A stretch of DNA of 64,000 nt, taken from Alteribacillus bidgolensis (GTDB lineage: Bacteria > Bacillota > Bacilli > Bacillales > Marinococcaceae). The position numbers and the translations under genes are program-made. The stretch lies in the NCBI RefSeq assembly GCF_002886255.1, contig NZ_NJAU01000003.1:124001-188000 (forward strand), read 5' to 3'. A model generated the notes under the pieces. That model was not told where the DNA came from. It searched no databases and was given only the letters and a program-made list of their open reading frames with translations. How positions within the stretch are numbered: the first letter of the stretch is position 1; each line of letters begins with the position of its first letter. Of this stretch, positions 9,400 to 17,956 are shown piece by piece.

Positions 9400-9872
9400 G
9401 CCATGGAAGAACCGTAGGACGGACGGGGATCGCTCAGCCCATTTCCTCTCGTTAGAGGGGATTACCCGAGAAGCCCTCACCTCTAAGCGAAGCGTAGGTG
9501 GTAGGAGTACGTCACGAAGCTTTTCTTTGCGATTGATGAACATAGCTCGAGCTCTCCAGTCTTCAGATCAATGAGGGGATCTTCGGAAGCCATTAAAAAG
9601 ACATTTCATAATTTGATCGTTCTACTCTTTATTGTGAAAAATAGTGAGCGATCATCGCATAGCACGGATGATCGCTCTTACAATGGACATATCGAAGGAT
9701 AAAACAATGATTAATTAACAACAATCAATGAAATTAAGTGCTTATTTAGGATCTAATTAGAGGGCGTGTTGAAACGGTGACAAAACATAAGTTTTAGAAA
9801 CACTCCTCCAAAATACTAAGAGATACCTAAAAAATTGCACAAAATAATTGACATAATTATAAACTACAAAAC
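9400..9872. other. IS605 right-end sequence and gene-free stretch
   Basis: Bases 9400-9550 continue the tnpB relic as a probable omegaRNA/right end. A perfect 11-bp inverted repeat (GAGCGATCATC / GATGATCGCTC, about 9647-9679) looks like a transcription terminator of uncertain direction. The rest is AT-rich with overlapping open frames on both strands that lack ribosome-binding sites. Confidence 0.5.
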
Positions 9873-9983
9873 TCACATTTTTGTCACATATAACCTGGCC
9901 ATACAAAGGCATAATGAAGCCAGTACAGATATTCCTATTATTGATAAATATGGCGCAAATCCAAATCCCCAAAAGTCGCTCAT
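9873..9983 (-). CDS. 36-aa single-pass membrane peptide, third ORF of the DMT operon
   Basis: The frame starts MSDFWGFGFAPYLS, runs through a strongly hydrophobic stretch (about residues 12-28) and ends with a short basic tail ARLYVTKM, so a single transmembrane helix with a cytoplasmic C-terminus is likely. AAAGGTG sits six bases before the ATG. It follows the 101-aa gene by 30 bases and the DMT transporter one gene earlier, all leftward. It could be a small accessory subunit of that transporter. I know no named family for it. Confidence 0.5.
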   Translation of the reverse strand: MSDFWGFGFAPYLSIIGISVLASLCLCMARLYVTKM

Positions 9984-10012
9984 TTGCATCACCTTTACCT
10001 TTTATAATGTGT

Positions 10013-10318
10013 TTATATTAATCCTGTATCTCGCATTCTTTCTTCACCAAAACTTGTAAGAGCAAATTTAAACAATATCTTATTCGGACCGAAGTGCTCA
10101 CCCTCGTCTATTTTTTCTTCAACGGCTTTTATAAGTGCACCTGAAAATAAATCAGTTAAAGTCACCCGTACATTACCCATTGCATAAGCTCCAGCCAATT
10201 CGTATTCATTAAGAATTTGTTTTGCTACATCATAATCCCATACTCCTATATCACTTTGTTCCTGGCTGTTTTCACGAATTATTTGTAGGATTCTCCCTTT
10301 AAGGTGTTTTTTCGACAT
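10013..10318 (-). CDS. Conserved-looking 101-aa cytosolic protein, partner of DMT transporter
   Basis: I do not recognise the family. The protein is soluble and mixed charged, with no signal peptide or membrane segment: ILQIIRENSQEQSDIGVWDYDVAKQ, then a glycine/alanine stretch and a C-terminal FALTSFGEERMRDTGLI. GGTGGAGG lies eight bases before the ATG, and the start overlaps the end of the transporter gene by 20 bases. This overlap signals translational coupling. A regulatory or substrate-binding role with the transporter is an inference. Confidence 0.7.
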   Translation of the reverse strand: MSKKHLKGRILQIIRENSQEQSDIGVWDYDVAKQILNEYELAGAYAMGNVRVTLTDLFSGALIKAVEEKIDEGEHFGPNKILFKFALTSFGEERMRDTGLI

Positions 10319-11396
10319 TTCTTATAACCTCCACCTCATCATTGTTATTAGGCATATCCGAAGACACTGATCGTATTTCTTCGTCATCTCGTTTTTCGGT
10401 ATACATGACAAACCCACCGATAATCACAATCAAAGCTCCCAATACGAAATTCCATTCCGGCATAGTAAGAGTGAAGATACTTATAAAAATTATTGCAAAT
10501 AATCCATATAAGTCCCCAATCGCTTGACCTCTTCCCACACCGATTAATGGAAAAGATTTATACCATGAAACGTAGCAAAAGCCAAATGTGATACCCGCTA
10601 AAAGTAACCAGGCTACTGGTAATCCAGTTATAGTTTGTGCAACCATTGGTAAAACAGGTATGTCTACAAAAATCATAAAAAATGGTATGATTACAACCAA
10701 CCACCAGAATACTTCACCTGTGAATCTAAGGGTTAATCCTACATCTGGATCCGTGACATCTAATGCTCTTCCCGCAATAGCTCCTTCAATACCCCATCCG
10801 GTTGCAGCCATTAAACCTCCTAAATATCCCAACCAAGCACTTGAACCGCCTCCCTGCAATTCTGATAAAATACCCGGAGCAAATACGACTATACCTCCGG
10901 CAATAATTGCAGCAATACCTATCATAGCTCTCCTCGTTATCTTTTCACCATACCATTTGTTCGCTAATATGGCGCCTACAATTGGATACATTAGTGCTGC
11001 AACTGCAGCAAAAATACCTCCAATAAAACCAATTGCTAAAAAAGATCCAAAAATGGCCATTGGCCCTCCGAAAATTCCAGCTAAGAAATACCATTTTGTA
11101 ACTTTTCGAAACTGAATTAATGTTCGCCCATAATCCTTCCATTTTCCCAGAACACCGTTCCATACAAACATAAAAAACAAAACTGCTATGGCATTTAAAG
11201 AGGTTATTACAGCTGCTGCTGTTAAAAACTCAGTATTTGTATTAAAAGCCATGTTAATATAGGGAAACTCGTACCATATCGCTTCTCCAGGCACATACCA
11301 TGCTCCCCATAAAATTGCAGCCCATAAAGCCCACATATATCCCCATCGAACCATATTTTTTTTGAATTTAGTTCTTGCAGCTTCCAATGAAGTCAT
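10299..11396 (-). CDS. DMT-superfamily (EamA-like) transporter, 10 predicted TM helices
   Basis: A 365-aa integral membrane protein with about ten hydrophobic helices in two repeats, each carrying small-residue-rich helices (WALWAAILWGAWYVPGE; GGIVVFAPGILSEL). It fits drug/metabolite transporters, though the tryptophan-rich first helix is unusual. I take the ATG at 11396, because AGGAGGG lies five bases before it; an upstream start at 11456 lacks an SD. The C-terminal tail (about 40 aa) is acidic and cytosolic. Located first in an operon with two small ORFs and beside flavin-oxygenase genes, it probably moves the substrate or a product of the oxygenase pathway. Direction of transport is unknown. 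Confidence 0.8.
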   Translation of the reverse strand: MTSLEAARTKFKKNMVRWGYMWALWAAILWGAWYVPGEAIWYEFPYINMAFNTNTEFLTAAAVITSLNAIAVLFFMFVWNGVLGKWKDYGRTLIQFRKVTKWYFLAGIFGGPMAIFGSFLAIGFIGGIFAAVAALMYPIVGAILANKWYGEKITRRAMIGIAAIIAGGIVVFAPGILSELQGGGSSAWLGYLGGLMAATGWGIEGAIAGRALDVTDPDVGLTLRFTGEVFWWLVVIIPFFMIFVDIPVLPMVAQTITGLPVAWLLLAGITFGFCYVSWYKSFPLIGVGRGQAIGDLYGLFAIIFISIFTLTMPEWNFVLGALIVIIGGFVMYTEKRDDEEIRSVSSDMPNNNDEVEVIRNVEKTP

Positions 11397-11595
11397 GCAA
11401 TCCCTCCTAATATACTCGTTTTCAATCCCTTTACTTTTTTTAACAAATATTGACATACTTTTTACTCAAGGTAGCGATTTAACAAAAGCAATGAAACTTT
11501 TATACTCCCTTTATCTATTTATTTTTTAATTCAAATCAAATTGTAGTAGTAGTTCATAGGTTTCTGCGGTACTGTACATGGAATGGAGGTTAAAT

Positions 11596-12156
11596 TTAAC
11601 TGTACTCATAATAACTTTTGTTCTCTTTTAGTGTTTTTTGCATAAAAACAATTTCTTCGCTTAAAGAATTTACACGCTCTAATAGTTCCATATCCACCAG
11701 CTCGTTTTGAGGGCTAAAATGATCATTATGAGCATAAACAAATCCTGGTGCAACAAACGCCCGGAAATAACTGGAAATTGGTTTCAGTTGATTTTCAATT
11801 ACTAGATAATGTTGATAAGTCCCGCCAGTCGCAATAAACCCCATTACTTTGTTGCGTAAAGACTTCGGGTGAACTAAATCAAACAAGTTTTTAAGGGCAC
11901 CGGTGATAGACCCTTGGAAAATTGGTGTACCAATAATGTAAAAATCTGCTGAGGAAACGATATCGATTACTTCCTTTGTATCTCCTGTATACGTTGAAGG
12001 ATCACGTCCATCACAAAACTGAATATTATAATCTTTTAAATCAAGTAATTCCACTTCTATTTCCGGATGGTTTTGTTTTACTTGGTCCAATACTTTTTGA
12101 ACTACGACCTTTGGTTTTGATCCAACTACAGTTCCTGAAATCCCCAGTAATTTCAT
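11596..12156 (-). CDS. NADPH-dependent FMN reductase (SsuE/flavodoxin-like fold)
   Basis: A 186-aa protein with the NADPH-dependent FMN reductase pattern: LGISGTVVGSKPK phosphate loop at the N-terminus, TPIFQGSITGALKNLFDLV in the FMN-binding region, and GFIATGGTYQHY. AGGAGGGG precedes the ATG. Such reductases supply free FMNH2 to two-component oxygenases, e.g. SsuE for SsuD. The monooxygenase gene two loci upstream (13861-15087) is the obvious partner. The 440-base gap upstream and 200-base gap downstream suggest its own transcript. Confidence 0.88.
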   Translation of the reverse strand: MKLLGISGTVVGSKPKVVVQKVLDQVKQNHPEIEVELLDLKDYNIQFCDGRDPSTYTGDTKEVIDIVSSADFYIIGTPIFQGSITGALKNLFDLVHPKSLRNKVMGFIATGGTYQHYLVIENQLKPISSYFRAFVAPGFVYAHNDHFSPQNELVDMELLERVNSLSEEIVFMQKTLKENKSYYEYS

Positions 12157-12640
12157 TCCAATCCCCTCCTGATATAATTTTTACTTTTTGCAAACCGGGT
12201 ATATTTTAAAAGATTTTTACGTAATAGATGATTTAGGAAACCTTTGAGAAATGATACAGTGATGAACATACTACCTTTTCATCTCATCGAATATAAATGT
12301 TTGTTGCCAAAACCCAATCTCAAAATTAGATCCATATTACGATAACATTTTGTACCTTTTGAGGAAGTTACAAAAATCATGCAAATTTTACTGAATATTG
12401 GGAAAATTAAAATGCTTTTGAAATATCCCGAAGTTTAATACAGGTTTTTGTGTATAAATTTTTTTATTTTAAAATTAAATTTACTAAAGAAATTTTCGAT
12501 CTGATAGCGTCTCTCCCTGATTCCCTGATGTTCCAGCATAGCTAAGATGTAGTTCACATTACTAACCATACAAAAATATACAGTAAAGATGACCTTTTGC
12601 TCATTAATAAATTCGATGTTTACATAATTAGCTAGGTTTT
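12157..12640. other. Gene-poor spacer
   Basis: AT-rich spacer between the FMN reductase and the 254-aa gene. A 70-codon minus-strand frame (12435-12647) overlaps the end of the upstream gene by seven bases but has no SD and no recognisable protein features, so I do not call it. No clear terminator or promoter seen. Confidence 0.4.
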
Positions 12641-13405
12641 TTACCAAGATGTCGTTAAAAATTTGGGGTTATTCCCTAAAACATCCAAGTAACTGCGTGT
12701 AGCAGATCCAAATTCAGTAGAAGGGGTAAGCTTCTTAATAGCATCGGCTGGATCAATCCTACGATACGTTTCTACTGGACGATCATCAACAAGAAGAGCA
12801 TCGCGATTCTTTTGTAACTGATCCTTCATGTCGGATAGCTCTTCTGACATATGCATTGTAGCCATAACGTTTTTTTCTGACTCTGCGCAACCTTTGATTG
12901 TAACGTCAGCCTGATCGACACGACCAGTAGAAGAGTATGCTAAGGCACTGACAATTCGACGTTTCGCGCTGCTAACTGTCTCTCTTAAGAACGTTGGTGA
13001 TGTTGGTGGGATATCTTCCACGACTAAACGTGTGATACCGCGATCGTTAATAGCTTCTAGTATTTGTTCAGGATCATCTTCTTCTACAACAACATCCTTG
13101 TGCGGTGGCCAAACATCTATCATCGTATGGTTCATATAGCGTTTTCCCACATGCAAAACAAAGTAATCAGGATAGATTCTAAGTTTACCAGGATCATCAC
13201 CTAATTCTGGGCGAAAAAAATCATAGAACCATGTTAATGCTGACATGATTAGGGCATTTGCACCCATGCTTCCTCCCGGTGTCCGTGTTACAATGCCAAT
13301 GCGATCGTTTTCATTAAAACCGGGGAATATTTCTTTCAAGGAAGCTTTTTGCCCATTAATTTCAAAATCGAAATCTTTAGATTTCAGGGTCTCTATAGTG
13401 TGCAC
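12641..13405 (-). CDS. Unrecognised 254-aa cytosolic protein of the oxygenase cluster
   Basis: I cannot assign a family. The start is GTG (GTG CAC ACT), with AAGGGG about nine bases upstream. The protein is soluble, with an N-terminal segment GIVTRTPGGSMGANALI, aromatic motifs WFYDFFRPELGDDPGKLRIYPD and VGKRYMNHTMIDVWPPHKD, then LVVEDIPPTSPTFLRET and a C-terminal EFGSATRSYLDVLG. No signal peptide, Cys-rich site or P-loop is present. Conserved-looking His, Trp and Asp clusters suggest an enzyme or ligand-binding protein. It lies between the FMN reductase and the monooxygenase, all leftward, so a step in the same pathway is likely. Confidence 0.75.
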   Translation of the reverse strand: MHTIETLKSKDFDFEINGQKASLKEIFPGFNENDRIGIVTRTPGGSMGANALIMSALTWFYDFFRPELGDDPGKLRIYPDYFVLHVGKRYMNHTMIDVWPPHKDVVVEEDDPEQILEAINDRGITRLVVEDIPPTSPTFLRETVSSAKRRIVSALAYSSTGRVDQADVTIKGCAESEKNVMATMHMSEELSDMKDQLQKNRDALLVDDRPVETYRRIDPADAIKKLTPSTEFGSATRSYLDVLGNNPKFLTTSW

Positions 13406-13860
13406 TTTTTATTTCCCCTTTTCCTATTTTAGTAAAATACTTATTTCCAAGATTCTATCATAATGTAAAAGTTGAGATAAGGAGACACCAGTCACTTGAT
13501 TTTTCAAATAAAACTAGCAATACTATTAGTCCAAAACGACATAGCTTAAGGAACACACATTAAAAATAAAGTTTATTTTTCTCTATTTAAGTAATTAAAT
13601 GTTTGATTGATTAAATGATGTTAATAATCCTATATATCCAAAAACTAATTATATGAGGAATGGAATTTTCTATCAGTTTTATTTATCCCATAGAACTTTG
13701 ATCTAAATTTAACTGTAGTCAACCCCATCCCTCCTTTTTATTTTTGAAGACACTTGTGCTATTTTTATTTTGTGTAAGACTCTTTACATTCGATAAATCA
13801 TCTCGTATATCAATATCTTTTTCTTACGACCTTCTTCTGTTCGAAGAAATAAGATCTTTT
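13406..13860. other. Intergenic region, monooxygenase to 254-aa gene
   Basis: About 450 AT-rich bases without a supported ORF. It must carry the 3' end of the monooxygenase transcript and probably a promoter for the 254-aa gene. I see no clean stem-loop with a T-run. Confidence 0.35.
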
Positions 13861-15087
13861 TTACTCAAACCAAGGAACTTGGATTAGGGTACGGCCAATC
13901 CATTCACGTAAAATTTCGTTAGTAGGTCCCATTACGGCTCCAGCGCGGCCATCTCGTAAATACTTTTCCACTTGGCCTGTCAAATAGCCTTTTCCACCTG
14001 AAACTTGCAAAGCTTGATTTGTTACCTGGATGACAATATCCGCAGCATGGGTCTTTATCTGCCAAAGAGGAAAGAGATGTTCTGATATTGGAAGACCCTC
14101 TTGAGCACATTTGTCTAACCCCTCAGCTGTTCGATAGAGCATGCTTCTTGCACTGTCAACTAAAATTTGACCTTTTGCGAGTTCATGACGTATAACTTGA
14201 TAGTCAGCAACAGATTTCCCCGTATCTGCGTGAACCTTTTTCTTCGCACTATCAATGGCTGCATTCAGTGCGCCTTGAGCAACACCAACCCAACATGAAG
14301 CAGTTCCTAATAAAAATAACGGATCGACTGTATTTTCATTATAATAATTCATTCCACCTTCAGTACCAAGGCGATTCTCTGTTGGAACAAAAACATCTTT
14401 AAATTTCATTGGGCCACTAGAATTTCCGCGTAACCCCATCGCATTAAATGGGAAACATTCAATCCCATCCTGATCGTTGTGTACAATTAAAAACGTTAAC
14501 TTATCTTCTTGAGGAGCGTCGTGGTAATTTGTACAAAGAACGTACCAATCTGCTTCCCCCGCACTTGTCACAAATGATTTATCAGCGTTTAGCAAGTACC
14601 CGTCACCTTTTCGTGTAGCTGAACTCACAACGTTCCAAAAATGACCTCCAGTTGCAGGTTCACTAAAGGCGAGACCACCAACGTCCCCCTTAATCACACC
14701 CGGAATATAACGCTGACGCTGTTCCTCATTTCCTGATTCAAAAAGTGTTTGAGTTGCTGCAGTATGCATTACCCAACACATTGCTGAAGAAGCACAATAT
14801 TGCGCAAAACTTTCGGCTAAGACAGAAAAACCAGTAAATCCGGCATCAAGACCACCATATTCAGCAGGAACAGTAACAGCACCAAATCCTGCATCAGCGA
14901 TTGCTTTTAAACTCTCGCGAGGATACATGCTTTCCTGATCAGAAATAGAAGCTCGGGAAAGTAACTCATTTTTTCCAACCACATGTGCTTCTTCTTGTAG
15001 ATTTTCATATCCTGATGGGCAAGTCCACCACTTTGAAATCTGCATAATTCCTTCATCTAATGTCGTGTTTATGTCGTTTATAGTCAA
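13861..15087 (-). CDS. Acyl-CoA-dehydrogenase-fold flavin monooxygenase (two-component, DszC-like)
   Basis: A 408-aa protein of acyl-CoA dehydrogenase fold. The N-terminal helical region is followed by AFSEPATGGHFWN and ADKSFVTSAGEADWYVL in the flavin-binding middle domain, then ALQVSGGKGYLTG and RDGRAGAVMGPTNEILREWIGR. In dehydrogenases of MCAD type the last motif is YEGTSxIQR with a catalytic Glu; here the aligned position is Met. Loss of the base, no acyl-CoA pathway neighbours and a linked FMN reductase all point to a class D flavin monooxygenase. Start is TTG with GGAGTG eight bases upstream. The substrate is unknown; given HPS/PHI nearby I infer oxidative removal of a methyl or methoxy carbon. 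Confidence 0.8.
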   Translation of the reverse strand: MTINDINTTLDEGIMQISKWWTCPSGYENLQEEAHVVGKNELLSRASISDQESMYPRESLKAIADAGFGAVTVPAEYGGLDAGFTGFSVLAESFAQYCASSAMCWVMHTAATQTLFESGNEEQRQRYIPGVIKGDVGGLAFSEPATGGHFWNVVSSATRKGDGYLLNADKSFVTSAGEADWYVLCTNYHDAPQEDKLTFLIVHNDQDGIECFPFNAMGLRGNSSGPMKFKDVFVPTENRLGTEGGMNYYNENTVDPLFLLGTASCWVGVAQGALNAAIDSAKKKVHADTGKSVADYQVIRHELAKGQILVDSARSMLYRTAEGLDKCAQEGLPISEHLFPLWQIKTHAADIVIQVTNQALQVSGGKGYLTGQVEKYLRDGRAGAVMGPTNEILREWIGRTLIQVPWFE

Positions 15088-15219
15088 ATTTCTTCACTCC
15101 TTGTAAATAATTTTTATAATTCCTGCACATATTCTTTTTCACGATTGATAAGAAATGTCTACTTTTATCTATAACCTTTAAATTTTCCAAAACAAGCTGT
15201 TGGTGTCTTATGATGAGTG

Positions 15220-16045
15220 CAAGGGGCTATCCTCTGCTTTACTATCCATGCCGAAAAAAGCAGATAAGTGAGAGTTCCCCATACGTATTTTATAATTTAC
15301 ATAAATGAAGGTTCAGGTAAACGATGTGCAGTATAAATGGCGTCGCCATCGCTTGTCCCATCAAAAATAACAGTTGTTTCCGGGCTGAAAATAAAAACAT
15401 CACCTGCTTCTCCTACATACTTTTTCCCTTGGTCGTCACGAACAACAATTTTGCCATTTACGATAACCTTTATTTCTAAAAAAGTATAAGTGTATTCCAA
15501 ATCTTCTGAAGGTTGCATGGAGAAGTAACCCATTTGGATAGCGTTTTCATTTGTGCACACTGGTACGTCAATAATTTGACTTTTTAGTCCTGGCTGATCC
15601 AACATTGGGCTTATTTCTTTCATTGCATAGGTACCTGCTTTAATTAACTGTACACCTGGCTTCTCGTTTAAATAATTAAATTGTTGTTCTGTTGCCGTTT
15701 TTTCGCTCATCTTCTTCACTCCAATTTTTCTTAGTTTTTTAACCCGCTTTTTTAAACACATTTCCAATATTCCATACATTTCAAATATTGGGGATATTAT
15801 GAATATATAATGCGAGTTTCTAATACTGTGACATAGAACATAAAAAAACATCCAACAATATTTTCCTTAATATTGAGAATAATGTAAAAATTTTTAATCG
15901 AAAGTCGGTATCACCTACTTTTATTGATATTACATTTATAGATAAATGTGTTGATAGCTGGTTTGACAGAACATTTGAATATCAATCTTAAAATCAACGA
16001 TTTTTATTGTTCGTAATTATTGTTTCTAACTCTTCAGTTCCTTCT
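15220..16045. repeat. Duplicated unit A: cupin gene plus leader
   Basis: This segment and 21425-22335 are diverged copies of one unit. The shared parts are the trailer (CTGCTTTA...AGCAGAT...TTTATAATTTACATAAATGAAG), the cupin gene (about 88% protein identity by eye) and about 300 bases upstream containing TTGATATTACATTT and TTTCTAACTCTTC. The two copies flank ribF1, ribF2, the two-component genes and an IS6 relic. The conserved upstream part suggests both cupins share the same regulation. Confidence 0.75.
15297..15710 (-). CDS. Small single-domain cupin, copy 1
   Basis: A 137-aa cupin protein. The barrel runs from about residue 45 to 135, with EYTYTFLEIKVIVNGKIVVRDDQGKKYVGEAGDVFIF covering the cupin core. 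Canonical His metal ligands of motif 1 are not evident; Glu and Tyr occupy that region, and a single His lies near the C-terminus (TAHRLPE). It resembles EutQ-like or sugar-binding cupins in organisation. The ATG at 15710 follows GGAGTG by six bases; an upstream open frame (to 15851) has no SD. A near-identical paralogue lies at 21523-21936. It could bind the pathway's small substrate or act as an isomerase or lyase. Confidence 0.8.
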   Translation of the reverse strand: MSEKTATEQQFNYLNEKPGVQLIKAGTYAMKEISPMLDQPGLKSQIIDVPVCTNENAIQMGYFSMQPSEDLEYTYTFLEIKVIVNGKIVVRDDQGKKYVGEAGDVFIFSPETTVIFDGTSDGDAIYTAHRLPEPSFM

Positions 16046-16636
16046 TTATGAAGGGAGTATTTTTTCTTCTTGATCTTTTATGACCGTCTCCATAGATGTG
16101 ACTGTCCAACCCAAGAGTTGTTCGGCTTGTGATAACCTATCTTGCATCAGGAGACTTCGAATTCGACTAGAAGAAATGACAATTCCTGAACCACAATAAA
16201 CTGGATCTAAAACATTTACAGAAAATCGCTGTCGAAGAGTATTAATGTCCCCCTCTCTGTTTCTTCCAAATCGGAAGTCAGGGCCTTGATATAATTTCAA
16301 TGGATTTATATCCGAGAGTTCATTAAGGAAGGAGTTTACTCCCCTTGCAACAAAATTAGAGTCGAAGGGTGCTATAATGACATGATCAACTCCAAGAATT
16401 TTTAACCTTTTTATTTTTTCAAATAGTGGTGTTAACTGTATTGTATTTTTGAAATAAACTTTAGGTGGTGGATCAAAAGTATACACGACTAAGGGGACTC
16501 CGAGTTCATTTGCATGTTTTCTCGCATGACTTATTAATTCCTGATGGCCACGGTGAACTCCATCTAATGCCCCAATGGTGACAACTGAATTGGATAGTTG
16601 CAAAGTCCTGTCACTATGGACCAGCACTTCGATCAC
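16046..16636 (-). CDS. RibF-like FMN adenylyltransferase domain protein (short form)
   Basis: A 196-aa protein covering only the N-terminal FAD-synthetase domain of RibF: VVTIGALDGVHRGHQELI with the HxGH nucleotidyltransferase motif, YTFDPPPKVYF, GPDFRFGRNREGD and the ISSSRIRSLL motif (the S/T-x-x-R-x ISSTxIR equivalent). The riboflavin-kinase domain is absent, so it may make FAD from FMN only. The start could be GTG at 16636 or the GTG at 16627, which has better spacing to GAGGGAG. It lies downstream of a longer RibF paralogue. Two flavin-nucleotide genes beside flavin oxygenase genes suggest dedicated flavin supply. Confidence 0.8.
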   Translation of the reverse strand: MIEVLVHSDRTLQLSNSVVTIGALDGVHRGHQELISHARKHANELGVPLVVYTFDPPPKVYFKNTIQLTPLFEKIKRLKILGVDHVIIAPFDSNFVARGVNSFLNELSDINPLKLYQGPDFRFGRNREGDINTLRQRFSVNVLDPVYCGSGIVISSSRIRSLLMQDRLSQAEQLLGWTVTSMETVIKDQEEKILPS

Positions 16637-16771
16637 TCCCTCATTATCTTTCTAAATTGTTTTTCAATGACAATTTCTAGGTAATTGATTTCGAGTAAAT
16701 TTGAAATACTGGGAGTAGAAGCCTTTTTTATTTTTTATAATAAATCTGGTATCACCGGTTTATTTAAGCTA

Positions 16772-17632
16772 TTAGGCTTCCTTGAATAAGGAAGGCTTCT
16801 CCTCCACAATCGTGAACCTTCCAGCTGAGAGCCGTTTGATCCACTCTATATAGATGTCTTGCTGGTCCATCAACAAACTATTGTTACGATTGGAAAAAAT
16901 AATTCTAAGAGATTCCTGTGTCACTAAAACAACCTGATTAGCTATGTTATCCCCATTTGAGACACTTACTTCATAGACTCCCGGGGGAGGAAGAAGATAA
17001 TAAGGGTTTGCTACCACTTCGACACTGTTTTTATTGGAGTGAATTTTCCCCTGGATTTGATAATGCTGGCCTAAATAGCGGTGGACGATGTCCATTTTTC
17101 CTGTGGAGATCCATTTTCTTATTAAAGTAGAACTGATCTTTTCGCCATCATGCTCTACTTTTTCCACCTTTATGCCTTTAATCAAGTGATTGGAATCCTC
17201 TTCGATCCGATCCATATTCCCTTTTCCAAATTGCCCGTAAGTAAAGTCAAATCCTGCCACGGCATACTTTACGCCGAAATCAATCAGATGATTTTGGACA
17301 AATTGCTCGGGAGTCAAAGAAGCGAATTCGTCATCGAATTGGATGATATAAAATTTTTTTACACCTAATTTTTTCAAAACACGCTGCTTTGCCCTCATAG
17401 GCATTAAATACTGGATTTTTTTATTGTCTCTTTTAAGTACTTCCTTAGGGTGGGGGAAAAAGCTCATACAGGCTAGCTGCAGCCGTTTTTCATCCGCTAT
17501 TTTTTTAGCTTCTTTGATCACTTGTTGATGTCCTAAATGGACCCCGTCAAAAAAGCCTAATGCGATCACAATTGGTTCATTTCCCGCCAGAAACGTATGC
17601 CGGTTGCTTTTGTTTACATAAATGACTTCCAA
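16772..17632 (-). CDS. RibF-like flavokinase/FAD synthetase paralogue with degenerate kinase domain
   Basis: A 286-aa protein close to bifunctional RibF length (about 310 aa). The N-terminal nucleotidyltransferase domain is well conserved: IALGFFDGVHLGHQQVI, FFPHPKEVLK, AGFDFTYGQFGKG, ISSTLIRKWI. The C-terminal domain has the riboflavin-kinase outline (GQHYQIQGKI...PPGVYEVSV) but lacks the G-D-x-R-G-R-x-x-G-F-P-T-A-N loop; the equivalent reads SNKNSVEVVANPYYLLPPPG. It may thus not phosphorylate riboflavin. TTG start with AAGGAGG seven bases upstream. It is 135 bases from the short ribF copy. Confidence 0.8.
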   Translation of the reverse strand: MEVIYVNKSNRHTFLAGNEPIVIALGFFDGVHLGHQQVIKEAKKIADEKRLQLACMSFFPHPKEVLKRDNKKIQYLMPMRAKQRVLKKLGVKKFYIIQFDDEFASLTPEQFVQNHLIDFGVKYAVAGFDFTYGQFGKGNMDRIEEDSNHLIKGIKVEKVEHDGEKISSTLIRKWISTGKMDIVHRYLGQHYQIQGKIHSNKNSVEVVANPYYLLPPPGVYEVSVSNGDNIANQVVLVTQESLRIIFSNRNNSLLMDQQDIYIEWIKRLSAGRFTIVEEKPSLFKEA

Positions 17633-17846
17633 TGGTCCCCCTCCTTACTTGGTTTTTTGGATATGAAGGCTCAGGCAGGCGTCTTCGCTTTAAGAAAACA
17701 TTTTCATTGCTTTCACTATCAAATCCGATTTTTAAGATATCTCTATCATACTATTTATTTATAAAGTTAACCTAAAGTTAAAATAAACTGCTTATAAATT
17801 TTTTATAAATTTAAAAAATATTAAATATTCGATATATTTTGACCAT

Positions 17847-17886
17847 AAAAAAAGAGCGTTACTAATAAATAGTATCCGCTCTCTTT
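17847..17886 (-). terminator. Terminator of the two-component operon
   Basis: On the minus strand an imperfect stem GAGCGGATACTA-TTTAT-TAGTAACGCTC is followed by TTTTTTT. It lies about 70 bases past the histidine kinase stop and separates that operon from ribF2. The remaining 17633-17846 spacer is AT-rich with no ORF. Confidence 0.8.
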
Positions 17887-17956
17887 TGGATGAACTGTAT
17901 ATACATATCGTAATTTTACATAGGATGACAGGAGCATTCTTGTTTTTGTATGGTTA

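Noticed and set aside
12435..12647. 70-codon minus-strand ORF after the 254-aa gene
   Set aside because: No SD and no similarity; it only overlaps the end of the real gene by chance.
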